A stretch of DNA of 64,000 bases from positions 24,295,915-24,359,914 of the forward strand of contig CAIIXF020000001.1 in NCBI GenBank assembly GCA_903813345.2. The letters are read 5' to 3'. The stretch's first letter is position 1. Each line of letters begins with the position of its first letter. Source of the DNA: Owenia fusiformis. Its lineage: Eukaryota > Annelida > Polychaeta > Sabellida > Oweniidae. The notes under the pieces are model-generated. The model saw only the letters and a list, made by a program, of their open reading frames with translations. It was not told the DNA's origin and did no database searches. This document shows positions 12,853 through 22,858 of this stretch, one piece after another. The position numbers were made by a program, and so were the translations under genes.

Positions 12853-15091
12853 TTTTTTTAAAAAATATTTATTGCTTCATAAAAATATCATAATATAAAT
12901 CCCTTCAGTCGCCCGAAGGCATTATAGAAGGGTACATTAATAGCACAAAATACAAAATTATGATTAGGTCAAGGGGTTCACTCTGCACTTGTGGTTGGCC
13001 ATGGGGTGGAAATATTAAGTGTGGATAATATAAAATAAAGTATAGTATATATAGTATGTAGGGAGGGGAAAATGTTATAGGTTCATTTCAATGAATTCAG
13101 CGATTGAGGTTTGGAGATGTAAATTTAGATCAAGGGAAATATTGTCAGAGCCATGTTTCATTAAGTAAAGGAGATCATTCTGAGTTAAATGATTATCTGA
13201 TAGTCCAGTTATATTAATAATATAAGTTTTTAATTTTGTTATCTTTTCTTTAATAAGGGGACAGTGAAAGAAGAAGTGTTTTTCCGTCTGGGGGGCTCCA
13301 CATTTACAGTTTGGATTCTCAACATAAGTAAAGTTGTGAGCATAAAGTTTGGCTTTGAAAAGTAAATCAGCTCTAAATTGGTTAATCAAAATTTCATGAG
13401 ATCTTTTTAGATTGAGTTTGGAGGTGCTAATAAAACTTTCTTGGTTTTTAAACAAAATCTTTTGGTGTTTTTTAAGGATTGGAGAGTTTTCAAATTACGT
13501 AATCGTTTTGGTAGTCGTGACCAGTTTGATATTGCTGATGGAACTGATGAATTCAAGAACCTCTTTGAGCACCAGGTTGGTAAATTAAAGTCAGATCTAT
13601 CACGCAGATTGCGTGTTCCCTGATTTTTGAATTTATGAAAAATTTCATCTAAAAAGAGTGGATTTGGACCATTTACAACTTTGAACATAAAGTTGTTAAT
13701 TTGCATTTTTCTTCTTGTGTCTAGAGAAGGCCATTGAAGGAGATTCAAAACTTTATCAGTATTACTGCCATGAAGACAACCAGAGCACAAAAGAGCAGCC
13801 TGATAATAAATTTGATCAAGTCTATTTAGAAGATATTTTGATGCAGTGTTAAAAATAGCAGTACCATAATCAAAATGAGGTCTTATAAATGAGTTGAAAA
13901 GCGTTTCCAGATCTCTTGAGTTTAACTTTGTTTTAAGGTTCTTCAGGGGATTTATCATTTTCCTAACTTTATTATATCACCCTATGCAGACAGAGCCTGT
14001 GGGAAATATTGGGTGCGGAGCAAATGAGCGGAGGGTGCGGAGCTAACGGTCATTTTTGAATTTAAATTTGGGATATTTCTGAAACTAAGCCGTTTTGGGA
14101 CTTCAAATATACCAAGATATGTGTATTTGACACCAAATACCAATAAAATTGTGAAAATAGTAGTGCAATTCATTTAATAGCGACGCAGTATGCCTTAAAC
14201 ATTTCCCAGACCTATATATTTTGAGACTATCCTTTTAATACTGCGTCCCCAGCATTCATAAAAAATGGTGTTCAAGATACACTGCCCATGCAAATTATTT
14301 TGGCATCTTGGAAGCCAGGCAGTATCTGTGTGATTTTATAAAAATTCGGAAATGTTCTTCAGATATGAGCCCCCTCTAAATATTGGGTGCGGAGCTACGT
14401 TTATGGAGCTGCTCCGCACCCAATATTTAGAGGGGGCTCATATCTGAAAAACATTCTGAATTTTTATAAAATCACACAGATACTGCCTGGCTTCCAAGAT
14501 GCAAAGATAATTTGTATAGATAGTGTACCTTGAACACCAATTTTTATGAATGCTGGGGACTCAGTATTAAAAGGATAATTTCAAAATATATAGGTCTGGG
14601 AAAGGTTTAAGGCACACTGCGTCGCTATAGAATGAATTGCGCTACTATTTTCACAATTGTATTGATATTTGGTGTCAAATACACATATCTTGGTATATTT
14701 GAAGTCCCAAAACGGCTTAGTTTCAGAAATATCCCAAATTTAAATTCAAAATTGACCGTTAGCTCCGCACCCTCCGCTCATTTGCTCCGCACCCAATATT
14801 TCCCACAGGCTCTGTCTGCATAGGGTGTATATAATTCTTCAATATGGTTTTGATTGGTCAGATCATGATCAAAAGTATATCCAAGGTGTTTATGTACATT
14901 TGTTCTTTCAATTTCAGAGTCACTTAGAAAGGATTTGCTTACATTTTGAGGATTTGCTCTAACTCCATGGAAAATAACTTCACAGCTCTTTTCTGGTTTA
15001 AATTGTAATTTTCACAATTTGGACCAATTTTCTATCTCAGTTAGATCAGATTTAACTAGTTCATCAATTTCTTGGGGCTTTTTGGGGTATA
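12851..15091 (-). mobile_element. LINE remnant C (CR1/Jockey-like RT C-terminal half), split by a palindrome
   Basis: Reading the minus strand from 15087 gives an RT palm/thumb segment (KSCEVIFHGV, ERTNVHKHLGYTFD). The protein then jumps across the 845 bp palindrome to 13958 with LKNLKTKL and SFIRPHFDYGTAIF. It continues to 13407, and after a frame change ends at 13075 with a zinc-like NCKCG...EKHFFFHC motif. At least one internal stop and one frameshift show it is dead. The left end is T-rich on the plus strand, as expected for a 3' A-rich tail. The 12 bp word ttcgctttaggt lies at both borders (12839-12850 and 15092-15103), a plausible target duplication, although that word also recurs within the host repeat. 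Confidence 0.7.
13977..14826. mobile_element. Near-perfect long palindrome (fold-back element)
   Basis: The left arm (about 13981-14395) and right arm (about 14411-14825) are inverted copies with few differences, separated by about 15 nt. The ends read accctatgcagacagagcct and its complement, inside a TA-rich flank. The motif gggtgcggagc occurs at the arm ends and again at the centre. Each arm can be read outward as the same 63-codon frame (13982-14173 minus, 14632-14823 plus), with a few substitutions such as V/I and M/L. I consider this frame a by-product of arm identity. No transposase is present. Confidence 0.85.
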
Positions 15092-15215
15092 TTCGCTTTA
15101 GGTGATGTTCAAATATGCTAATTAGCTCCAGGTTTGCTCTAGGTAGCTACCCAAATGAACCTATATTCAGGTTCGATTTGGTGAAAACTACCTAACTGTA
15201 CCTTTAGTTAGAATT
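15092..15215. repeat. GGTTCGCTTTAGGT-type repeat, right part
   Basis: This is the continuation of the repeat at 12580-12852 beyond the LINE insertion. It carries ttcgctttaggtgatgttca and later caggtttgctctaggtagct and gaacctatattcaggttcga. Confidence 0.65.
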
Positions 15216-15270
15216 GTACATTCCCATATATACCATAGCTATGTTCATTCCAGTGTATATGGTTCATATA

Positions 15271-16264
15271 CAGGGTGTCTCAAAAAAATGTACCCAATAG
15301 TATATCAAGAGCACAGATAAACCAATCAATATTTTCAGACATTTTTTGCATGGTCATGTAGCCAAAACATGAACGTTTTCTCCCCAATACACCAATTTTA
15401 TTTCAGTCTTGTCTTTTTGATGCTTTAACCCTTTACCTTTTACACCACATAATCGATGTAACCTCATATTTCGATGACAGCCTGTATCCTTACTGCTACA
15501 TTGTTCATCACATTTGATAATAATTCTGGTGGAATGTGTTGGATTTCTCTTTGGATGTTGCCCTTTAGTTGTTGTAGGTCTTTTTGCTTGGAATGAGCAT
15601 TAAAACACTCCTTCAAATAGCCACAGAGAAAGATGTTTGAGGATGACAATGGCAGAACAAACACAGATAATCAGGTCAATTATCGGCAGATGATTCAGGA
15701 GTTACCTTCCAGAGTTAGGCAGGCTAGCCTGGAGACCAAATGATATCCAAATGAAAACACAGTGGTCTCAAACTGATACACACAACAAAAGCTACACTAG
15801 AATCCCAACCAATGCAGTTTCTTGAACCTCTGACCTCTCTGTATAAGGGGGCTATAAGACATTGTGAGGGCCTCCCTATTCACCATATTTGACGGCCCAT
15901 ACTTTTTTCTTTGAGGCTATTTGAAGGACCATTTTTATGCTAAACCCAAGCTAAGAGACCTAGAACAACTTAAGACCAGCATCCGAACAGAAATCAAAAC
16001 ATTCCACCAGAAATATCAAATGTGATGAACAATGTAGTAGTAAGGATACAGACCGTCATCGAAATATGAGGTCACATTGAATATGTGGTGTACACGGTAA
16101 CAGGTTTAGTATCAAAAAGGCAAAACTGAATTAAAAACTGTGTATAGGGGAAAAAAAAAAGTTCATCTTTTATCTACAAGACCATGCAAAAAATGTCTGA
16201 AAATATTGATTGGTTTGTCTATGGTGTTGATATACTTTTGGGTACATTTTTTTGAGACACCCTA
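15271..16264. mobile_element. Mariner-like fold-back element from two transposase 3' ends
   Basis: The termini cagggtgtctcaaaaaaatg (15271) and its complement (ending 16264, last base changed) are flanked by TA (15269-15270, 16265-16266). Both arms encode the C-terminus of the same transposase, pointing outward. The left arm (minus, 15664 to 15464) reads FLCGYLKECF then PPELLSNVMNNVAVRIQ. The right arm (plus, about 15905 to 16068) reads a decayed version ending SNVMNNVVVRIQTVIEI. GYLKE and the NVM..VRIQ tail are typical of mariner/Tc-type DDE transposase C-termini. The catalytic core is absent and the right arm has stops. The middle (about 15690-15880) is unrelated. Confidence 0.75.
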
Positions 16265-16266
16265 TA

Positions 16267-16968
16267 TACCCCTCAAATTCATATTTGGATTTGTACTATG
16301 ATTATAGAAAACAGTGTCACAGGGTCGAGTTCTTATTTTTAAAACCTTACCACACAGAACAACTGATGTATATAGTTTCACAGAAATATATTTACAAAGG
16401 GGATCGACTAATTAATTATAAATCAATGCTAGCTTTTAACCAAGTTCCTTTGAACTATTATACTTTTATCTTTACATATCAATATAATGTTTACTCAAAA
16501 TAGAAACAACCAACCTTCACTAAGTATATATGTACATAAGTTTCACAATGTATATATGAGACAATAGATTGTCCTTAATTAACACTACTCTTTGTACGTA
16601 TAGTAGTGTTTCTTAATTGTACGGAATGATCACCGGCAGCATGTGTAATAGACCAGTAGAAATCGTGTAGTCTTCTGCAGTATGTAGAATTAACGATATC
16701 CGTTTGATAATCTGTTGGTCTCTCAAAATGGTATAATGATATTTGAACGTATCACGATTTGAAGTCTCCTATTTACAATCACTTCATGCACTGCGAATAC
16801 TGAACAGCCATTATTAATGTTCACTAAGTACTGAGTATTCTATTATGGATTAATCACTTCAGCATTTAACACTAATCCACTATCTTTCACAAATGTCAAT
16901 AATATCAAAGATATTTTGTTCACTTCATATGTTTATAGCACAATAACGCCTTTCGTCGAAGTTGCAAT
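16267..16968. other. No gene seen between the mariner fold-back and the LTR
   Basis: AT-rich, with no recognisable coding. If the LTR start at 16969 is wrong, part of this stretch could belong to a longer 3' LTR. Confidence 0.35.
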
Positions 16969-17411
16969 GTCACACTACACAAACACAGTTATTTTACTTT
17001 CCTCGACGAATAAGTATTCACTTTCATCACTCACAGCACAAGAACGCTGAATTGGAAAGAAAACTAAACTTTAGAACAATTGAAATATAAAAATATTCAA
17101 AACTCACTAGAAATATTTGAAGGTTTGATTATAATAAACTAGGTGAACTAAATCTAAATTAATATAAAAGATTGAAGGTTAGAATTTTTCTAATCTAAAT
17201 AAATATTTACCTTAGACATTCTAAAACTTCACCTAACCACATACACCTGCACATGTCTGTAATATAACTAGGTAATGTATGAGAAATTAAACTGAGCCTA
17301 TAATTGGCTAAGGTAAGAACTGAGTGAACAAGTAATTAATTAATAATAAAAATACTTAAAGTACCTATGTATTGTGTGAAGACTTAAAGGACCTGTGTAT
17401 ATAATGTGACA
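16969..17411 (-). repeat. Candidate 3' LTR of the Gmr1-type element
   Basis: On the plus strand the segment starts tgtcac (16969) and ends gtgaca (17411), the expected TG..CA inverted ends of an LTR (about 443 bp). Its inner edge abuts a polypurine tract (17415-17420, G run on the minus strand). I could not find a second copy above 22.13 kb, so the outer boundary rests only on the inverted termini. Confidence 0.5.
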
Positions 17412-17424
17412 TTACCCCCCAAAT
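17412..17424 (-). other. Polypurine tract
   Basis: On the minus strand, aatttggggggtaa lies directly before the LTR TG end. This is the normal site for plus-strand DNA priming in LTR retrotransposons. Confidence 0.6.
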
Positions 17425-17502
17425 TGAGAAATGTTTCAATTTCTTGAGGCAGAAGATGTTTAGAAATACAATACTTCTAAATGGAAGATAATGGTAAGAA
17501 AT

Positions 17503-20500
17503 TTACACATTTCTACTCAAGAAGTCTGCATCAATGTTTTCAGATCCTTTGATGACGTGAACTTTGAAGTTGTACTGTTGAAGAAATAATGACCATCTTG
17601 TCAGTCTAGAATTGGCTTGTTTTGCTCTTTCTAGATAAGCTAGAGGTTCATGATCAGTTTGTATGGTAAAGGTGGTACCATAGAGATATTCTTGAAATTT
17701 GGTTATGCCCCACACTATGGCCATGCATTCTCTCTCTATGGTGGAGTAATTCTGCTCTCTCGGAGAAAGTTTTTTGCTTGCTGTTGCTACTATGTGCATC
17801 ATTTCATCATGCTCTTGCATCAGTATTGCTCCTAAGCCCACGTCAGATGCATCAGTTCTGAGAAAAAACTGCTTTTCGAAATCAGGTAATCTTATAATTG
17901 GATGGGTACTTAATTTAGTTTTCAGTTTCTCAAAGGCATCTGTATGTTCATCTTCCCATTTCAGAACATTTGGTTTTCCTTTTTTAGTGAGATCTGTTAG
18001 AGGAGCTGCAATGGTTGCGAAGTTCGGAATAAACTTTTGGTAATATCCTATTGATCCTAAGAAAGATCTTAGTTCAGTCTTGTTTGTGGGTATTTTGGCT
18101 TTTACTATCTTTTCAACCTTTTGTCTTTGTGTGTGTAGTTGACCCATTCCTACTTCATGACCAATAAATTCAAGGGAACTGTAGCCAAAATAGCATTTGG
18201 AGGGTTTTACCGTCAATCCCGCCTCATGGATTCTTATGAATATTTCAGTGAGAATAGCGATATGTTGATCCATATTTTCAGTTTATATGATGACATCATC
18301 GATGAAGTTCTCTACATGGTCTAAACCTTCCAAAAGTATTCTCATCATCTTGGTATATGTACTTCCAGCATTTTTCAGTCCAAATGGCATTCTTTTGAAT
18401 CTGAATAGACCTCTTGGCGTACGGAAAGCTGTTTTGTCACGATCTTCTACTTTTACTGGTATTTGCCAATACCCCTTGCAGAAATCCAGTTTGGAAAATA
18501 TTTTTCCCTTGGATAACTTAGCAAATATAGCTTCAGCTGTAGGCATAGGTTCAGCATCAAAAACTGAGATCCGATTGAGGTGTCGAAAATCAATAACAGG
18601 GCGATTGGTACCATCTTTTTTCTTAACTAGAAACAATGGTGAGGAGTATGGTGAATTTGCTTTTTCTATGACATCATATTTGATCATGTCATCTATTTCC
18701 TTCTCAATTGTTTCTTTTGCTGAATAAGGAATTGGGAATGGTTTTCTACATGTTGGTTCATTCGTGATGACTTCTATTTCATGTTCAATGAGGTTAGTAC
18801 ACCCTGGTTCTGATGAAAAAATGCCCGCATTTCTATTCGTAAGATTTCTAAGCTGTATCTTTTGCTGAGTGTCTAGTTTTTCATTGATATTTATATCAGC
18901 TACAGTTTCTTGCTTACCAATACACTGATCGATAAGGCAATCATTGTTGAACTCTTCCTCCTCGTCTTCCTCAATAATCGCTATCACAGCTGTCATGTGT
19001 GATGGTTCAATAGATTTAATGCCTTCATCTGGATCAATAATGTTGCTTTGGTCATTTCTTTCATGGTATTTCTTCAGCATGTTGATGTGGTAGAGCTTAG
19101 TAGTTTCACCTTTCTTTATAAGGTAATCATTTATTCCTCTTTTTTCTATGACTTCATATGGCCCCTTCCAGTGCATCAGCAATTTATTGTGGTCTGTTGG
19201 CAACAGCATCAGTACCTTATCTCCTGGTATTAAACTTCTGGGTTTTGTTTTTTTGTCGAAATGCTTTTTGTATTTGTCTTGGTTGTTTTGTATAATATCT
19301 TGAGCTACATTACATGTTTCTTCTAATTTGTTGCGTAGGTCAACGACATATTGATAAGTAGTTTTCACTTCTTCGTCTGGTATGTCTTTTGTCCAAAGTT
19401 CTCTCATTATTGTCATTGGGCCTCTTACAGTGCGACCATAAAGAAGTTCAAATGGGGAAAAATGTGTGGTTTCTTGAGGGACTTCTCTATATGCAAACAG
19501 TAGTGGCTCTAGGTAGCGATCCCAATCTTTGGGTTTTTCAGCACACATTCTCTTTAGCATGGTTTTGAGAGTGCCATTAAACCGTTCCACTAGGCCGTTG
19601 GTTTGTGGATGGTAAGGTGTGGTTACTATTTGCTTTATTGATAGAAGCCGACAAACTGATTTCATGATTTCTGACAAAAATTGAGAACCCTGATCATCAA
19701 GCATTTCTCTGGGAAAACCAACTCTCGAGAAGATTTTTACTAGAGCTTCTGCTACAGTTTCTGTATCAATAAATTTCAAAGCAGCTGCTTCTGGATATCT
19801 TGTTGCGCAATCGACTAGGGTAAGTATGTACCTATTCTTGGAGTTTGTTACTGGTATCAAAGGTCCCACTAGATCTACACAAACTCTATGAAATGGCGTG
19901 GAAATTAAAGGCATCTTTTGAAGGGGAACCTTTGTAACTTTGCCTTTGGGTGTGGTGCGCTGACATATGTCACATGATTGACAATATCGTTTCACATCAC
20001 CGTGAATTCCAGGCCAGTAAAACTGAGCAACTATCCTATCGATGGTTTTCTGGGTTTCAAGATGTCCACCCAATAATGAGTCGTGACCTATTTGCATTAC
20101 TTGTTTTCTGAATTTCAGTGGTACTAGTACTTGTGTTATGGTATCTTTCTTATTAGTAAAATATCGGAGTAACACTTCATTTTTCCATTCGAAATGATAG
20201 GAACATTGGTTTCTTGTATGCTTTACATCTTTCTTTGTTGCCAGTTGTCTTACTTTTTCTAATGAGGTATCATTTTTCTGCTCTAGAATAAACTCATTAT
20301 TATCTACTCCTGACATGATACAAGTTGGAACTTTTAGTTTCTTGATCGGTATGGCTTCTCGTTTTGTTTGAGCTCTAGTTTCTACTGCAGCTGTTGTTAT
20401 TGGTATTTTTACTGTTGTTGATGCCATGTTTTTCACCAGATTTGTGTCTGGGTTATTGTTGTTTTGGATTTTGGTTTTCTTAGATGCTACATTTGTGCTA

Positions 20501-22131
20501 ATCTCTTTTTTCTTAGATTGTGCTTGAATCATGTTAGATTTCTTGTTTCCCATTGTTGCACCTGGTATCTCTCCTATAATTAGTTCACATATAGGATTGT
20601 CTATACAAATAGCTTCTGTTCGACCGGTAAAAAATGGTGTATCTACATAAATTTCTGCAACATTTGCAGATTTTATTGTGCGGTCGATCATTACATACTT
20701 CTTTTGTTTTCCCGTCATTTGTTTTTCTGTTACTAAACTTGATTTTACAACAACACCACTGCATCCAGTGTCTCTTAGCACCTGAACTCTCTTATCCCCC
20801 AGGAATCCAATTTCAATAGGTAACTTTGACAGATTCTCAGTTTTGTTATCACAGTTGCACGAAGATCCTACAACTTCAATATTACACCCACAAGATAATG
20901 TGAGAGAATTTCCAGGTTGAATTTCACACTCATGATTCTCTTTAAGTATTTGACAAGATGCTGTGAATAGGTCTTCATCACTTGTGTTTAAGTCTTCATT
21001 GCTGTCTGTGTCTGATTCTGCTAGAAGTGCAGCAAGCTTAACAATTCTTTTGTTGGCTATGGACTTCGGGCAGTCTCTTGCTATATGGCCTTCTTTAAAA
21101 CAAAGATAACAGGTTCTACTGCTAATTTCTGTTCTTTTGGTTGTACCTTCAATATCATTTTTGTCATCCTTGCTATCATTTTTATCTTCTGGGTGGTCTT
21201 TTTTGTAAATTTTAGATCTATCGAATTTATTCTTATATCCCGTATAATCTTCTTTCAACGTGTTCATTCCACGAGCTTTACAAAACCGATCGGCTTCTTC
21301 TATTACATCTTTTCTTGATTTTATTTGGTGTTCTCGTATGAATGTAGCTATTGCTTTTCCGCAGGAATTTAAGAATTGCTCTCTGACTATAAGGTCTAAA
21401 ATATCATCAAATTCTTTATTTACTTCAGCTAGTTCTATCCACCTCATGAAATAATTCTCAATTCTGGACATGTACTCTGTAGGACTTTCTCCATCTTCTG
21501 GACTTGATGAGTAGAATTTCCTTTTGTAGCCATATTCAGTCATTTTGTATTTTTTTAAGAGTCCCAACTTCAGTGCTTCATATGAATTGCATTCTGTATC
21601 TGGCAGTCGAGTGTATACTTCTAGGGCTTTACCTTTCAGGAGTGCGCTTAAATACATTGCATAGTTTTCTTGTCTCCATCTTTGGGTAGAGGCATATCGT
21701 TCAAATCGCAGTAGATATGAGTCTATGTTATCTGTTTTTTCATCGAAGAAAGGCAGTTTAGGAATTTTTGGTGTATGACCTTGGAAAGGTTCTTGTTGAT
21801 CGGTATTTTCAGCTGTTCTGCCTTCTTCTGCATTGTCATGCTTTATCTGTTCCAGATTAATCCGTAACTGCAATTCTCTTTGTCTTTGTTCGCCTATTAA
21901 CTGCAATTCTCTTTGCCTTTGTTCACCTATTTCCATGGTCTTTATGTGTTCTCTTTCGCTCATTCTCTCTTTCCTGTCTTGTTCTTTGCTGAGTCTTTCT
22001 AATTCTTTAAATACAAATTTTTCTAGTTTTTCTTCGGTATATCCGAGGTCCTTTCCTATTTGTAGACATTTTTCCATATCAGATTTTTCTACTGATTCGC
22101 GATCTTGAGAAATAATTCCTTTGTCTGCCAT
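17503..22131 (-). pseudogene. gag-pol: Gag-pol polyprotein: gag(SCAN-like)-PR-INT-RT-RNase H with one in-frame stop
   Basis: The ATG at 22131 opens 1282 codons to a TAA at 18283-18285. The same frame continues to 17503. Domain order by residue: charged coiled N-terminus (1-110); gag core about 120-290, whose EQFL and helical pattern resemble the SCAN domain thought to derive from Gmr1-like gag; zinc knuckle CYLCFKEGHIARDC (about 339-352); aspartic protease RDTGCSG (about 451); integrase HHCC (H near 682, CQSCDIC near 718); DDE core with D near 751, DDQGSQF near 810 and E near 849 at DD35E spacing; GPY/F end (WKGPYEV); RT with SPYSSPLFLVKKKDG, FSKLDFCKGYWQIP and FIDD near 1279. After the stop come the RT thumb and RNase H (RTDASDVGLG, STIERECMAI, QTDHEPL). 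The stop sits three codons after FIDD and would remove RNase H. Confidence 0.9.
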
Positions 22132-22642
22132 TTTGTTTTTTGTGTAAAAGGTTTTAGATTTAAAACAAAAACAGTAAGTATATTACCCGCAGAGCAAAAG
22201 ATGTACTAGTGTGATTTTTATGAATGCAAATAAAGGAGATTTTGACCGTAGGTGTATATATGTGGTATATAAATGGTGAATTACATTTAGTAAACTAACT
22301 CATGCTTTTTAACATGTCTTTTTGACTGATTGATGTTGATAACTTAACTAATTGATAAATATTTACAACAATATCTAAGCGTTCTTTATGTGGTTTGTAT
22401 GGACGAGCAGCGTAGTCCCGTACACCTGTGCACTTATTACAGATTGCCGTTCTTAGCTGCCCAACCGGTGTATATGCATCTCTTGATCTAGCATATGCTG
22501 AAAAACAGTTTGGTTTTGTTTGGCATTAGTTCAGACATTAAGAAAGTGAGATGGAAATCACATTTGTTAAAATAGAGGACTTGAAATGTGAGGGCACAAT
22601 GTTATCAAAGCTTAGCTAAAAGTTTTTAAATTATCAAGGAAA
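22132..22642. other. Flank of the retrotransposon and 3' side of the BEN gene
   Basis: It should contain the 5' leader and LTR of the Gmr1-type element if these existed, but no copy of the 3' LTR is visible. The part near 22.6 kb would be the 3' UTR of the BEN-domain gene. I see no clear AATAAA on the minus strand close to the stop. Confidence 0.4.
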
Positions 22643-22858
22643 TTAACGCTTAAACTCACAGATGATTGTGTTAATGAGGATGGGGTTTAGGTATTTTTCT
22701 GCAGTCTTAGATATAGTTCCATGAAGCAGTTCATCCTTTGTGAATAGTTTGCCCAACAAAACTCTTGCTATTTGTTTTCCACCCATTTTAGGTTTGCTGA
22801 TGGCAGCGACAGTAATTTGGGATACAAACACGCCACTGCCATCAACTAACTCCACCAT
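22643..22858 (-). CDS. BEN-domain terminal exon
   Basis: The exon follows tctaatttcag and reads MVELVDGSGVFVSQITVAAI, then ARVLLGKLFTKDELL and LNPILINTIICEF, ending at TAA (22643-22645). The pattern of GV.V...., ARxLLxxLF..EEL and a final L.P..... helix is that of the BEN domain. The 72 codons cover most of one domain. The initial ATG may be internal, because the upstream linker exon joins in phase 0. Confidence 0.65.
   Translation of the reverse strand: MVELVDGSGVFVSQITVAAISKPKMGGKQIARVLLGKLFTKDELLHGTISKTAEKYLNPILINTIICEFKR

Larger units (their letters stand above)
16969..22131 (-). mobile_element. Gmr1-type Ty3/gypsy LTR retrotransposon (5' LTR not found)
   Basis: The minus strand carries a gag-pol coding region (22131 to 17503), a polypurine tract and one candidate LTR. 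The enzymes are gypsy-type in sequence, but integrase precedes reverse transcriptase. That copia-like order is the hallmark of the Gmr1 group, first described from cod and other deuterostomes. The coding region is almost intact, with a single internal stop. No sequence similar to 16969-17411 is visible in 22.13-24 kb, and I cannot identify a tRNA primer site, so the 5' end is lost or too diverged to see. There is no envelope-like frame. Confidence 0.85.

Noticed and set aside
13982-14823. Mirrored 63-codon frames as a conserved small protein
   Set aside because: Both frames lie in the arms of one palindrome, so their agreement follows from arm identity and is not independent evidence of coding.
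16969-22131. Retrovirus with an envelope gene
   Set aside because: No envelope-like frame lies between RNase H and the LTR; the coding region ends about 80 bp before the polypurine tract.
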